Positions 45,118 to 54,110 of a DNA stretch of 64,000 bases are shown one piece after another. The notes under the pieces were generated by a model. It saw only the letters and a list, made by a program, of their open reading frames with translations. It ran no database searches and was not told the DNA's origin. This DNA is from Agarilytica sp045430305 (lineage in GTDB: Bacteria; Pseudomonadota; Gammaproteobacteria; Pseudomonadales; Cellvibrionaceae). Position numbers and translations under genes: made by a program. The stretch is taken from the NCBI GenBank assembly GCA_045430305.1, contig JAILXW010000003.1, forward strand, positions 673,243 to 737,242, read 5' to 3'. Position 1 is the first letter of the stretch. Each line of letters begins with the position of its first letter.

Positions 45118-46371
45118 GTGGCTTCAATGCTAATTATGCAAAATCCAATAAAGTTGTCAGATCGAATGCCTACGAAAAAAGTCGATATAGCGATTGTCGG
45201 CGGTGGCGTAATCGGTTTAACAATGGCCAACTTGTTAAAAGGTATGTCTGCGAATGTGTTGCTTATAGATGGCGGTGCAGCGGTTGCTAGCATCAATAAG
45301 CATGAGCTGGAAAAAATTGATCCACGTGTACTAGCAATATCGAAAAAAAGCGAAGCCATATTTAAAAAGATCGGCGTTTGGGATGCTGTATTAAATACAC
45401 GAGCTTGTGCCTATGAATACATGCACGTGTGGGACGGCGAAGGCACTGCAAATATTGAGTTCGATGCCCAAAGCACTGGCGAAGAAAATCTTGGCCATAT
45501 CGTAGAAAATAAAGTGCTTGTTAATGCGCTTAGTGAAGCACTTAAAAACGCTGGTGCCACCGAGCTGCTTTATGAAGCCAAGGTTGAGCGCTTTGAGTGT
45601 GAAGACGAAGTATCATATTTAGAGTTAGATAGTGGTGACCTTATTCAAGCGTCACTTGTTATCGCAGCCGATGGTGCGCACTCTCGATTGCGTGAGCTGG
45701 CAAGTTTTGAAAGTAAAGAATGGGATTATGGTCACACCGCCATTGTCACCACAGTTACGACTGCAAAACCACATAAAAACACCGCATGGCAAGTGTTTCG
45801 ATCCGCTGGGCCGCTTGCATTGCTACCTATACATACAAAAGAAAAAGACCAATCGCAGTGTTCGATCGTCTGGTCGGTAAAGCACGACATTGCCGAACGT
45901 TTGATGGAAAAAGATGACCAAGGTTTTTCTTCTGAACTAGAAAAATATTTTGAATCTAAGCTCGGGAATATTGTTTCAGTTGATAAGCGGTATGCCTTCC
46001 CTTTGAAGCAGCGGCATGCAAAACATTATTGTGCACCTGGTGTTATTCTGGTGGGGGATGCGGCGCACACCATTCACCCGCTTGCGGGGCAGGGTGCCAA
46101 CATTGGATTTTACGATGTCGACATACTCGCTCAAGAAGTTATGCGTGCAGAAAAGCGAGCCTTACCTTTTTCGAATGCCACTATTGGTCAACGATACCAG
46201 TGTCAACGGCAAGGGGAGAATCTGGTTGCTATGGCATCTATGGAAGGGTTTAAAAGAATATTTGCATCGGATGACTTAACTGCACGCTGGTTAAGAAACG
46301 AAGGTTTACGTATGGTAAATCGAATTCCATTTCTCAAAAATACGTTTTCTGCCGTTGCTAGTGGCCGTTAA
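45118..46371 (+). CDS. ubiI: UbiI-type (VisC) ubiquinone hydroxylase
   Basis: Second class A monooxygenase, 417 residues, with IVGGGVIGLTMANLL, VIAADGAHSRLRELA and GDAAHTIHPLAGQGANIGFYD. Of the pair this one matches UbiI/VisC, which hydroxylates C5. It follows ubiH with one intervening base; the GTG at 45118 or an ATG three codons later can start it, and the conserved domain begins only at about residue 17. Confidence 0.88.
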   Translation: MASMLIMQNPIKLSDRMPTKKVDIAIVGGGVIGLTMANLLKGMSANVLLIDGGAAVASINKHELEKIDPRVLAISKKSEAIFKKIGVWDAVLNTRACAYEYMHVWDGEGTANIEFDAQSTGEENLGHIVENKVLVNALSEALKNAGATELLYEAKVERFECEDEVSYLELDSGDLIQASLVIAADGAHSRLRELASFESKEWDYGHTAIVTTVTTAKPHKNTAWQVFRSAGPLALLPIHTKEKDQSQCSIVWSVKHDIAERLMEKDDQGFSSELEKYFESKLGNIVSVDKRYAFPLKQRHAKHYCAPGVILVGDAAHTIHPLAGQGANIGFYDVDILAQEVMRAEKRALPFSNATIGQRYQCQRQGENLVAMASMEGFKRIFASDDLTARWLRNEGLRMVNRIPFLKNTFSAVASGR

Positions 46372-46397
46372 ATTTTGCAATTAATACTCAAAGGTGA

Positions 46398-47651
46398 TTG
46401 GGCTTGAGTCAAGTTCACGCTGAACAGAAAGACTGGTTGATGTGCCACGAGTGCGGCGAGTTGCAAGCTGTGGTCGCGTTGTCTCCTGAGCATGAGATGG
46501 TTTGTTGCATGTGTGGGAACTCCTTGCACGTCGGTCATGGTAAGTGGTTAGAGGCCGCTAGTGCCCTCGCCATCACGGCAGCCGTTTTGTTTGGTATCTG
46601 TCAGTTGGGTCCATTCATGACCTTGGAAATAGGCTCGCAAAGTCAAACGATCACCATTCTTGATGGTTTTTGGGCCTTGTTTGATCGTGGTAATTGGGTG
46701 CTCGCTGCGCTGGTATTAACCACAACTTTTTTGTTTCCTCTCTTTGAAGTGGTGGCGATACTCTACATACTCATTCCCTACAACTTTAAGCGTCGCTTGC
46801 GGGGGCAGCGTTCGGTATTGCGGTGGCTAGTACAAATGCAATCATGGAGCATGCTCGAAGTGTTTTTACTTAGCATGGTAGTGGCCTCCGTGAAGATGGC
46901 GGATATGGCAGAGCTTAAATTGGAGCTTGGTGCCTACGCCTTGTTCTTATTGGTTGGGGTTTTAATCTTAGCGTTCATTAAAATGGATAGGCGAAAGTTG
47001 TGGTCTTGGATAAATACAAACAACTACTATACGTCTTACAATCGAGAATTTGTTTACGACTGTCATATTTGCCAGGCTATGGTCGGGCAAGAGATTGTTG
47101 AAGAGAAAGAGGAGTGTCCTCGTTGCGAGACCAAACTGTACAAGCGCATTCCTAATAGCATACAAAAAACCACAGCTTTAGTTTTTGCTTCGTTTATTCT
47201 TTATGTTCCAGCGAACATATTGCCCATTATGACCTACACCTCTTTAGGTGTGACTGAAACCGATACGATTTTTTCAGGTGTTGTTGCCTTGATTGGTGCG
47301 GGCTTGTATTGGATCGCGGTCGTGGTGTTTGTAGCCAGTATTGCCGTGCCAGTATTGAAGCTTGTTATCTTGAGCTATTTAATTCTGGCCGTACAAGCAA
47401 AATGGACGCGTGGTATTAAGCAGCGTGCATTTTTATATCGTCTTACAGAAATCGTGGGGCGCTGGTCTATGGTAGATGTGTTTGTCGTCACCATATTCAC
47501 CGCTATCGTACAATTTGGCTTTGTCTACACCGTAGAGCCGGAAGGCGCTATTATAGCGTTTGGCGCAGTGGTGGTATTAACCATGATCGCCGCCGAAACT
47601 TTTGACCCACGCTTACTGTGGGACGCTTTGGAAGAAGATAATGAGAAATAA
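46398..47651 (+). CDS. pqiA: Paraquat-inducible protein A
   Basis: 417 residues with two copies of a unit: a zinc-ribbon-like four-Cys motif (CHECGEL...CCMCGNS; CHICQAM...CPRCETK) followed by about four membrane helices. PqiA anchors the PqiB needle in the inner membrane. The start is TTG preceded by AAGGTG; a second TTG two codons on is also possible. Its end overlaps pqiB by 11 bp. Confidence 0.93.
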   Translation: MGLSQVHAEQKDWLMCHECGELQAVVALSPEHEMVCCMCGNSLHVGHGKWLEAASALAITAAVLFGICQLGPFMTLEIGSQSQTITILDGFWALFDRGNWVLAALVLTTTFLFPLFEVVAILYILIPYNFKRRLRGQRSVLRWLVQMQSWSMLEVFLLSMVVASVKMADMAELKLELGAYALFLLVGVLILAFIKMDRRKLWSWINTNNYYTSYNREFVYDCHICQAMVGQEIVEEKEECPRCETKLYKRIPNSIQKTTALVFASFILYVPANILPIMTYTSLGVTETDTIFSGVVALIGAGLYWIAVVVFVASIAVPVLKLVILSYLILAVQAKWTRGIKQRAFLYRLTEIVGRWSMVDVFVVTIFTAIVQFGFVYTVEPEGAIIAFGAVVVLTMIAAETFDPRLLWDALEEDNEK

Positions 47652-49233
47652 AGCTGTTGTTCAACAGATTCGAACCATTTCTCCGGTTTGGATTGTGCCT
47701 ATCGTGGCGCTTGTTATTGCTGTTTGGTTGGCGGTGCAAGCTCGTTTAGAGAAAGGGGCAGAAATTCAAATTACGTTTCCTGAAGCGTCTGAAATTATTG
47801 CCGGGCAAACACTCATTAAGCTGAAAAACGTTGAAGTGGGTATGGTGAAGTCTGTCCGACTCAGTGAAGATTTAAAGCAAGTCATTGTAAAAGCAGAGAT
47901 CGATCGCAGTGTGTCTTCCTATTTGTCAGAGAATACGCGTTTTTGGGTGGTGACACCGCGCATTAGTGCAACTGGGGTTTCCAACTTGGGTACTTTGATT
48001 AACGGTGTCTATATCGTGATGGACCCCGGTGAAAAAGGCCCCAGTAAAAATAAATTTGAAGGCCTAAATGATTCGCCTGCGTTTGTGTCAGATGAACCCG
48101 GTACACAGTATGTACTACAAGCGCAAGAGCTTGGCTCGCTCGATATTGGCTCGCCTATCTATTTTCGCCAGATTCGAGTGGGTGAGGTCACAGGTTACGA
48201 GCTTTCTGAAAATAGTGAATACGTGAATATAAATGTATTTGTGAAAGCGCCGCACGATGATTTGGTGAAAACGCGTAGCCGTTTTTGGAATGTCAGCGGG
48301 TTTGGCGTTTCCATAAATGCCGATGGTATGAAGGCAAAGATGGCGTCACTTGCTTCGCTCATAAACGGTGGTATTGCCTTTGATAATGCCGCGAGCTACG
48401 AAATAAGTCAGCGGGCGCCGCTTGGGCACACATACTATTTACATCCAGACCGAGAGTCGGTGCTCGAGGGTCAGTTTGAAATTGAATATTTTTATCAGTT
48501 GAAATTTTCTGGCAGTGTTCGCGGTCTTACCGTTGGGGCGCCGGTAGAGTTTAGAGGGATTAAGCTTGGCGAAGTTGTTGATGTTGAGTTGGTATCATCA
48601 GAAAATATCAAAGATACCTTGCATGTTTTTATTTCAATGGAGCCTCAACGGTTAGATCCAAATACAACGCCTTCGCGAGAACAGGTCGACGATAAAATGT
48701 CTGACATGGTGAAACAAGGTTTGCGTGCGCAAATGAAAACAGCCAGTTTTATTACCGGCTCGCGTTATATTGAATTGGCTTTTTTTGAAGACCAAGAAGA
48801 CGCGCCGCTCGTTCGCGGAGAAAGTTACTCAGAAATCCCCACCGTTGACGACATGTTGGGCGCCCAGGTCAGTGATATTCTTGCAAAAGTCAGTGAAATT
48901 CCTTTCGATGATATCGGCAACGACTTGGCCGGTAGCCTAGCGAGTTTAAATAAAATTCTTTCTACGCTAGAAAAACAAAACACGGCCCTAAAAATGGATG
49001 GCGCTGTAGAAAACGTGGGCGAAACACTCGCGAGTGCAAACCAAGCATTGAGTCAATTAGCGATTACTATGCGAAGTATTGATCAGGCGATAGCGCCAGA
49101 TTCAGAATTTAAATACGAATTAACGGAGATGTTGAAATCGGTGGGGGGCGCTGCAGACGCAGTGGAGTTATTGATGAACGAACTCAATCGACATCCTAAT
49201 GCATTGATTTCAGGGGCGAAAAAAGATGAATAA
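47641..49233 (+). CDS. pqiB: PqiB, MCE-domain intermembrane transport protein
   Basis: About 530 residues from the ATG at 47641 within the end of pqiA. One N-terminal membrane helix (WIVPIVALVIAVWLAV), three MCE domains in tandem (each with the GxxI..G.xVG pattern: GQTLIKLKNVEVG; GSPIYFRQIRVG; GAPVEFRGIKLG), then a C-terminal helical tail forming the needle. MCE proteins form hexameric tubes moving lipids between the membranes. Confidence 0.94.
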   Translation: MRNKAVVQQIRTISPVWIVPIVALVIAVWLAVQARLEKGAEIQITFPEASEIIAGQTLIKLKNVEVGMVKSVRLSEDLKQVIVKAEIDRSVSSYLSENTRFWVVTPRISATGVSNLGTLINGVYIVMDPGEKGPSKNKFEGLNDSPAFVSDEPGTQYVLQAQELGSLDIGSPIYFRQIRVGEVTGYELSENSEYVNINVFVKAPHDDLVKTRSRFWNVSGFGVSINADGMKAKMASLASLINGGIAFDNAASYEISQRAPLGHTYYLHPDRESVLEGQFEIEYFYQLKFSGSVRGLTVGAPVEFRGIKLGEVVDVELVSSENIKDTLHVFISMEPQRLDPNTTPSREQVDDKMSDMVKQGLRAQMKTASFITGSRYIELAFFEDQEDAPLVRGESYSEIPTVDDMLGAQVSDILAKVSEIPFDDIGNDLAGSLASLNKILSTLEKQNTALKMDGAVENVGETLASANQALSQLAITMRSIDQAIAPDSEFKYELTEMLKSVGGAADAVELLMNELNRHPNALISGAKKDE

Positions 49234-49858
49234 GCTTCGTAAGTACATACAGCGATACGCCTTCTTGGGTGGTTTGTCGATATTAACGGCCTGCGCTTCG
49301 AGTGGCCCGGCCACAAGTTTTTATACCTTGTATTCCGATACCAATATTGCCGCAGTAAAAGAGGAGACCGCCAAGATTTCAATTGGTATCGGGCCTATCG
49401 TACTGCCTGATTATTTGGAAAACCCTTCGGTAGTGACACAAAGCAATAGTAATAAGCTAAGTGTGCTGGGTTATCACGCTTGGGCGGGTAGTCTAAATGA
49501 AGCGATGAGCCGGGTATTGGCTGATGATGTTTCTTCCGCGCTGAATTTGGATTCCGTTTGGTCTTTTCCATGGGACAATCGCATACGCCCACAATATCAA
49601 ATTCGTGTTGTGGTAGATCAGTTTGACGGTAAGCGTGGTGGTGAAGTGAGTCTGCGTGTGAAATGGACTTTGTTAAACGAGGCTGGTGATAAATTGTTAG
49701 CGCTTAGAAAGGTCGAGATGAAAAAAAACACCGGAACTAAATCAGTGGAAGACTATGTTGCCACTATGAACGCATTGCTCAACGAATTATCGGTGACAAT
49801 TGTGAATGAGTTGGTTGAGGCAGAGGTGACAAAAAATAACGGCGCCTATCGCTTTTAA
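49226..49858 (+). CDS. pqiC: PqiC outer-membrane lipoprotein
   Basis: 210 residues with lipobox LTAC (about Cys23) and the ABC-type transport auxiliary (DUF330) pattern: FYTLY, IGIGPIVLPDYLENPSVV, WAGSLNEAMSRVLADDV. It caps the PqiB needle at the outer membrane. Its ATG overlaps pqiB by 8 bp, so pqiABC is a tightly coupled operon. Confidence 0.93.
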   Translation: MNKLRKYIQRYAFLGGLSILTACASSGPATSFYTLYSDTNIAAVKEETAKISIGIGPIVLPDYLENPSVVTQSNSNKLSVLGYHAWAGSLNEAMSRVLADDVSSALNLDSVWSFPWDNRIRPQYQIRVVVDQFDGKRGGEVSLRVKWTLLNEAGDKLLALRKVEMKKNTGTKSVEDYVATMNALLNELSVTIVNELVEAEVTKNNGAYRF

Positions 49859-49893
49859 ACATTTGCTCTCAAACAATAGGCGCCAAGGGGAAG

Positions 49894-49920
49894 TAAATTA
49901 AAGAGAACGACTTTAATTTA
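49894..49920. terminator. AT-rich 10-bp hairpin after pqiC
   Basis: TAAATTAAAG (49894-49903) pairs with CTTTAATTTA (49911-49920), 7-base loop. Perfect but A/T-rich, between converging pqiC and the transglycosylase; a weak bidirectional terminator. Confidence 0.5.
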
Positions 49921-49931
49921 ACGAGGAAATT

Positions 49932-50558
49932 TTAAAGCGAAGCAATCTGCTCCTGAGATTTGTTAGTTTTAGAATAGTGCTTGTAAAGCCCTAACACTTT
50001 CTTTACGTAGCGCTGTGTTTCTTTGTAAGGGGGTACAACGTTGCCGCGTCTTTTCACCGAATTTTCACCAGCGTTGTAAGCGGCTACGGCAAGCACAACA
50101 TCGTTATCAAACATATCGAGTAAATCGCGTAAGTACGCGGTGCCACCGGCAATATTTTGCTTGGGGTCTTGGCGGTTGGCAATCATGTAGCGTTCAGCAG
50201 TGCCTGGCATCAACTGCATTAGGCCGACAGCACCTTTATTAGATACGGCAATGGGGTTGAAGTGACTCTCTGCGTGAATCACCGCTTTCACAAGCTCGGC
50301 GTCTAAATCGTGCTTTTGGGCTGCGATTTCAATCGTTGAATTGTATCGAGCAAGCCCTTCTTTCCAGTTTTTCGGCGCTTTTAATTCGCTCCAACCTTTC
50401 CAGGTGTGAACAAGAGGTATATAGCCATCATGCTTTGCGCGGTCGCTAAAAGTGACCTTGCCATTACTGTCTACGTATCGATAGATGCCTTCAGCATTAG
50501 AACCAAACGATATAAACGATATGCAGAGTAGGCTGAAGGCTATGTGTCGAATTTTCAT
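49932..50558 (-). CDS. Soluble lytic transglycosylase (SLT) with DUF4124
   Basis: 208 residues: signal peptide (about 1-22), a short DUF4124 domain (GIYRYVDSNGKVTFSDRA), then an SLT domain with catalytic Glu in HAESHFNPIA and motifs GLMQLMPGTA and AAYNAGENSV. It cleaves peptidoglycan between MurNAc and GlcNAc in the periplasm. Monocistronic, converging on pqiC. Confidence 0.93.
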   Translation of the reverse strand: MKIRHIAFSLLCISFISFGSNAEGIYRYVDSNGKVTFSDRAKHDGYIPLVHTWKGWSELKAPKNWKEGLARYNSTIEIAAQKHDLDAELVKAVIHAESHFNPIAVSNKGAVGLMQLMPGTAERYMIANRQDPKQNIAGGTAYLRDLLDMFDNDVVLAVAAYNAGENSVKRRGNVVPPYKETQRYVKKVLGLYKHYSKTNKSQEQIASL

Positions 50559-50851
50559 GGCTAAATCTCGAAGAGGTCAAGAAACTGTGAACTTGATCAT
50601 AATATTAGTAGAGAAAAGCGCCTAAATCCGTACGTTTATTAGTCGATATTAGAATTCTTTTCTATGGAAGGCTTGTTTTTATAATCAAATCATCAGCGTT
50701 ATATCGGAAGAATTGAACTTTCATCCGAACTATGAAATTCCATGTGGTTATATAGCTAAATGTAGTATTAGTATGAAATTAGTCGGTAGATTTAGGCAGA
50801 ACGCCTTATATTCATACGCTCGAGTGCGCACAATAAACTGAGTTTTTGATG

Positions 50852-51586
50852 CTAATCGTGGAGAGTTGGGGCGAATTTACTGCGTAGCCAGCCCCAATAG
50901 CTGTTGTTGTGATGCAGGTATGCTTGAAGTCGAGCTTGGTTTTGCAGGTAGTGCTCGTCATTATCCGCTTGCTGAGAGAAAAGGTACTCGCGGGTCAGCA
51001 TGCGGCGCTTTGGGTTTAGCGTTTTTATCACCTTAGCGGGGTTTCCGCCCACCACCGCATATGAGGGAACGTCTTCTACCACCACCGAGCCTGCTGCGAC
51101 GACAGCGTGTTTGCCAATATGAACACCTTTGCCAATTATGGCGCGAAGACCAAGCCAGACATTTTCTTCTATTGTGACTGGTGCGCTACAGCGAAAGGGG
51201 CGAGTGCGATTATAAACCCCGTGCCAATCGCTATCGGTGATATTGACCTCGGCGGCAATCATGCAATTGTCACCAATGTGGATCGATTCGGCAGATGCAA
51301 TAGATGCACCGGGGGAGATCAAACAATGGTCGCCAATGCGAATTTCGCCTTGCTGCTGTTTGCTCGACCAGCAACTCAAAGAAACGGGTTTATGTTTTTC
51401 ACTGATGATATGTAAGTGCTTGCCGGCGCTAATATTCTTACCAGCTATGGATATAGAGCGAGGCTGATAAAAAAAAGGGCCATTACCTAAGGCATCAAAC
51501 TGTGGTGCCAGAATGTGTTTCACATATAATGTGCTCCACCATTGGCAAAGCCGGATCAAACTCAAAGGTTTGTGTTCCTTTCGCAA
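50852..51586 (-). CDS. Left-handed beta-helix (WcaF/LbH-type) acyltransferase
   Basis: About 244 residues. Hexapeptide repeats (IGDHCLISPGASI, IGDNCMIAAEVNI, VWLGLRAIIGKGVHIGKHAVVAAGSVV) and the ending YAVVGGNPAKVIK mark a sugar O-acetyltransferase of surface-polysaccharide clusters. The frame opens at a TTG (51586); another TTG seven codons on follows AAGGAAC and is equally possible. Start region is divergent from the methyltransferase at 51622. Confidence 0.87.
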   Translation of the reverse strand: MRKEHKPLSLIRLCQWWSTLYVKHILAPQFDALGNGPFFYQPRSISIAGKNISAGKHLHIISEKHKPVSLSCWSSKQQQGEIRIGDHCLISPGASIASAESIHIGDNCMIAAEVNITDSDWHGVYNRTRPFRCSAPVTIEENVWLGLRAIIGKGVHIGKHAVVAAGSVVVEDVPSYAVVGGNPAKVIKTLNPKRRMLTREYLFSQQADNDEHYLQNQARLQAYLHHNNSYWGWLRSKFAPTLHD

Positions 51587-51621
51587 AGGCCTTTCTCACA
51601 ATAATTATTATTGGAAATTTT

Positions 51622-52245
51622 GTGTCTCCATTATCAAAGTTTATTCTCGACAATTCAATTAAAGGATTCTTAGACGATCGTGAAGGCGATGCTCTAAACC
51701 AATATGCGGCAACAGTGGCAAACATTGGGCCATGCTTAGAGGTAGGGTCGTATTGCGGAAAATCGACGGTTTATATTGGCGATGCATGCAAACAAACTGA
51801 CAACACCTTATTCGCGATTGATCATCACCGTGGTTCTGAAGAGCATCAGCTGGGTGAAGAGTATCATGATGCGTCATTATTCGACGCAGACAATGTATGT
51901 ATGGATAGTTTTCCTACATTTCGTAGAAACATGAAAGTTGCCGCGCTTGAAGATTGTGTTGTGCCGATCGTTTCCGCGTCGGCAACGGTTGCTCGGCACT
52001 GGCAAACGCCTTTGGGGTTTGTTTTTATTGACGGCGGCCACAGCCCAGAAAATGCTATGCGCGATTGCAAGCTTTGGTCAGAAAAGTTAGCCGTAGGTGG
52101 CGTATTTGCAGTACATGATTTATTTGAAAAACCAGAAGAGGGTGGCCAAGGCCCCTATCTTGCATTCCAGAGTTTACTTGATAGTGGGTGTTTTAAAAAA
52201 ATAGACCAAGTCTTGTCGTTGGGCTTTATTAGAAAACTTGTGTGA
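51622..52245 (+). CDS. Class I SAM methyltransferase (Methyltransf_24-like)
   Basis: 207 residues from GTG 51622, chosen because GGAAA lies six bases upstream and this start avoids the 85-bp overlap with the divergent acyltransferase that the longer frame (from 51502) would create. SAM motif EVGSYCGKSTVYIG, then FVFIDGGHSPE with metal-type acidic and His residues, as in small O-methyltransferases of cephalosporin- and glycan-related clusters. Likely modifies a glycan or small molecule; the substrate is unknown. Confidence 0.75.
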   Translation: MSPLSKFILDNSIKGFLDDREGDALNQYAATVANIGPCLEVGSYCGKSTVYIGDACKQTDNTLFAIDHHRGSEEHQLGEEYHDASLFDADNVCMDSFPTFRRNMKVAALEDCVVPIVSASATVARHWQTPLGFVFIDGGHSPENAMRDCKLWSEKLAVGGVFAVHDLFEKPEEGGQGPYLAFQSLLDSGCFKKIDQVLSLGFIRKLV

Positions 52246-52298
52246 TTTCAGCAAGCTCAATAAAAGGTAAGCTCGCGCAGCGGCACAGCAAAGGGGTG

Positions 52299-53378
52299 CT
52301 AACTTTCTGAATCTCTGGGCGGGAAAAGAAGTGCACTCGGTGTGGTAAATAATTTACTCGCGGGCGTCAGGTTTTCTAGCGCATCTAAAACAAGTAGTAC
52401 CGCTGCTGCCGTCCAAGTGGTTTTTTCTTTTGGCCATATTACTTCATCGCGGAACGAGTAGCCCGTCCAAAAGCCACCATCTTCATCTTGCCAATGCAGC
52501 AGCTGTTTAAATATTGTTTGTGCCTCTTTTTTTCTTCCGCTTGCAATTAAAGCTAAACAAAGTTCACAAGATTCTGCGACTGTTACCCAGGGTTCATCAC
52601 TAACACATCGGCAACCAAACTCGGGGTGAACAAATTCATTCCAGCGTTCGTCAATGCGAATACGTGCTTCTTCTGGCTGGTAAATTCCTGAAAGAATTGG
52701 GTAAAACCAATCCATAGAAAAACGGGTTTTAGGTTCCCATGTGCGATCAAATCGCCAAGGTTTGTTGGTTAGGCAATTCGCCAGCGAGTGATAGGGTGCC
52801 TCCCAGTCATGATCAATTTCTAAGATGTTGGCAATATTGATGGCGCATTCAAGGCTTCGTGTAATAGAAGCGCAGGCCGTCACCAGTGCATCTTTCGGGA
52901 GTGTTTCAGCGTTTGAGTTTGCCCATTGAATATCCCCTTCACTATTTTGTTGTTGAATAACAAAATCTATGGCCTTCATAACGGTAGGAAAGGCACGTTG
53001 TAAATACGTTTTATCTTGGCTAATTAAATAGTAGTGCCAAAGTGCGCATGCGGGGTAAGCAACAAAATTAGTTTCTATCTTTTCGCGATCTAGATCGTCG
53101 TCGTTTTCGTCAGATTTATACTTGGCAAACCATGAGCCGTCTTTGTTCTGGTTTTCGATAAGCCACTCAAATGCGTGCCGAAACGCATAATAATTACCAC
53201 TGATACTGAGCGCCATGGCCGCTTCACAGTGGTCCCAGGGGTCTAGCTTGCCACCTTTGAACCACAAGATAGCGCCATCTTCTTGTTGGCAGCTTAAAAT
53301 ATAGTGCTGAATCGTTTGGGCTAACATCGGGGTTTTGATGTGGTGGGCGCCTTCCAGTGTTTTCGCGAATATGCTCAC
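52299..53378 (-). CDS. Alpha/alpha-toroid (prenyltransferase/terpene-cyclase-like fold) protein
   Basis: 359 residues of repeated helical hairpins with QN/QQ-DGxWF motifs (QQEDGAILWFKGG, NQNKDGSWFAKY, WQDEDGGFWTGY), a pattern of alpha/alpha toroids. Enzymatic motifs of prenyl or squalene cyclases (DxDD) are absent, so a binding or sugar-processing role in the neighbouring glycan genes is possible. It overlaps the upstream methyltransferase by 4 bp (ATGA), so they are coupled. Confidence 0.7.
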   Translation of the reverse strand: MSIFAKTLEGAHHIKTPMLAQTIQHYILSCQQEDGAILWFKGGKLDPWDHCEAAMALSISGNYYAFRHAFEWLIENQNKDGSWFAKYKSDENDDDLDREKIETNFVAYPACALWHYYLISQDKTYLQRAFPTVMKAIDFVIQQQNSEGDIQWANSNAETLPKDALVTACASITRSLECAINIANILEIDHDWEAPYHSLANCLTNKPWRFDRTWEPKTRFSMDWFYPILSGIYQPEEARIRIDERWNEFVHPEFGCRCVSDEPWVTVAESCELCLALIASGRKKEAQTIFKQLLHWQDEDGGFWTGYSFRDEVIWPKEKTTWTAAAVLLVLDALENLTPASKLFTTPSALLFPPRDSES

Positions 53379-54109
53379 GTCTGTTGCCCCTTTTGTTCAT
53401 CACCCATTTGTTTTTCAAAATACATAACAATACTTTTTCCGAGTATGGGGTTTAGCAACAATTCAATTGTGCGAGTCAGTGCCGGGCGTTTCATTAAATC
53501 CCAAACCAAGAGCTGGTGATAAATCTTTACCAAGAAAAACTTGTCTCCTCGCGACCAAAATGCACAGCGCAACCACCAGTAGGGCACATGCAGTGCGTGA
53601 GCCCAATGTTTTGATTGGTATGTAAACCTGCCTTGCAACACCTCGTTTTTTAGTGATCTGCTGTTGAAAATACGAATATGCCCACCTTCCACCTGATGGT
53701 ATTCGGTGCTAAGTGCCCAGCATATTTTTTCTGGCCAGTAACGCGGTACGCTTACACTAAATAAACCACCAGGTTTAAGTAGGCGCTCAATTTCTTTAAG
53801 CATGTGTCTATAGTGAGGAATGTGTTCCAGTACTTCTGAGCAGATAATGTGGTCGAAACTGTTGTCTAAGAATGGTAGTTGGCAACCATCTGCTTGGGTG
53901 TACAAGCAATTTTTTGAGCTTGTATTGTCAAAGTCGCTGTGTCTATTTTTTGCTACGGTTAAATCTTTGAAAGAAAGGTCAATAGCGATGATTTTTACTT
54001 CTGGGTGTGAATACAATGTACCGATGCTGTGACGGCCTTCACCGCACCCAAGGTCGAGCACTCTATCGCCGGGTTTTAGGTCTAACTTATCGAGGTTTAT
54101 GGTCAGCAC
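53375..54109 (-). CDS. Class I SAM methyltransferase (Methyltransf_11-like)
   Basis: About 244 residues from a GTG at 54109, one base after the GT4 stop; the frame is open to 54160, but that start would overlap the GT4 gene by 50 bp. SAM-binding VLDLGCGEGRHSIG, then IAIDLS, and FDHIICSEVLEHIPHYRHML followed by LKPGGLFSVSVP are typical of UbiE/COQ5-like methyltransferases. Sits between the GT4 and toroid genes as one transcript. Confidence 0.82.
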   Translation of the reverse strand: MLTINLDKLDLKPGDRVLDLGCGEGRHSIGTLYSHPEVKIIAIDLSFKDLTVAKNRHSDFDNTSSKNCLYTQADGCQLPFLDNSFDHIICSEVLEHIPHYRHMLKEIERLLKPGGLFSVSVPRYWPEKICWALSTEYHQVEGGHIRIFNSRSLKNEVLQGRFTYQSKHWAHALHVPYWWLRCAFWSRGDKFFLVKIYHQLLVWDLMKRPALTRTIELLLNPILGKSIVMYFEKQMGDEQKGQQT

Positions 54110-54110
54110 G

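Noticed and set aside
51502..51621. N-terminal extension of the methyltransferase at 51622
   Set aside because: It would overlap the divergent acyltransferase coding start by 85 bp, has no conserved sequence, and a GTG with GGAAA lies at 51622.
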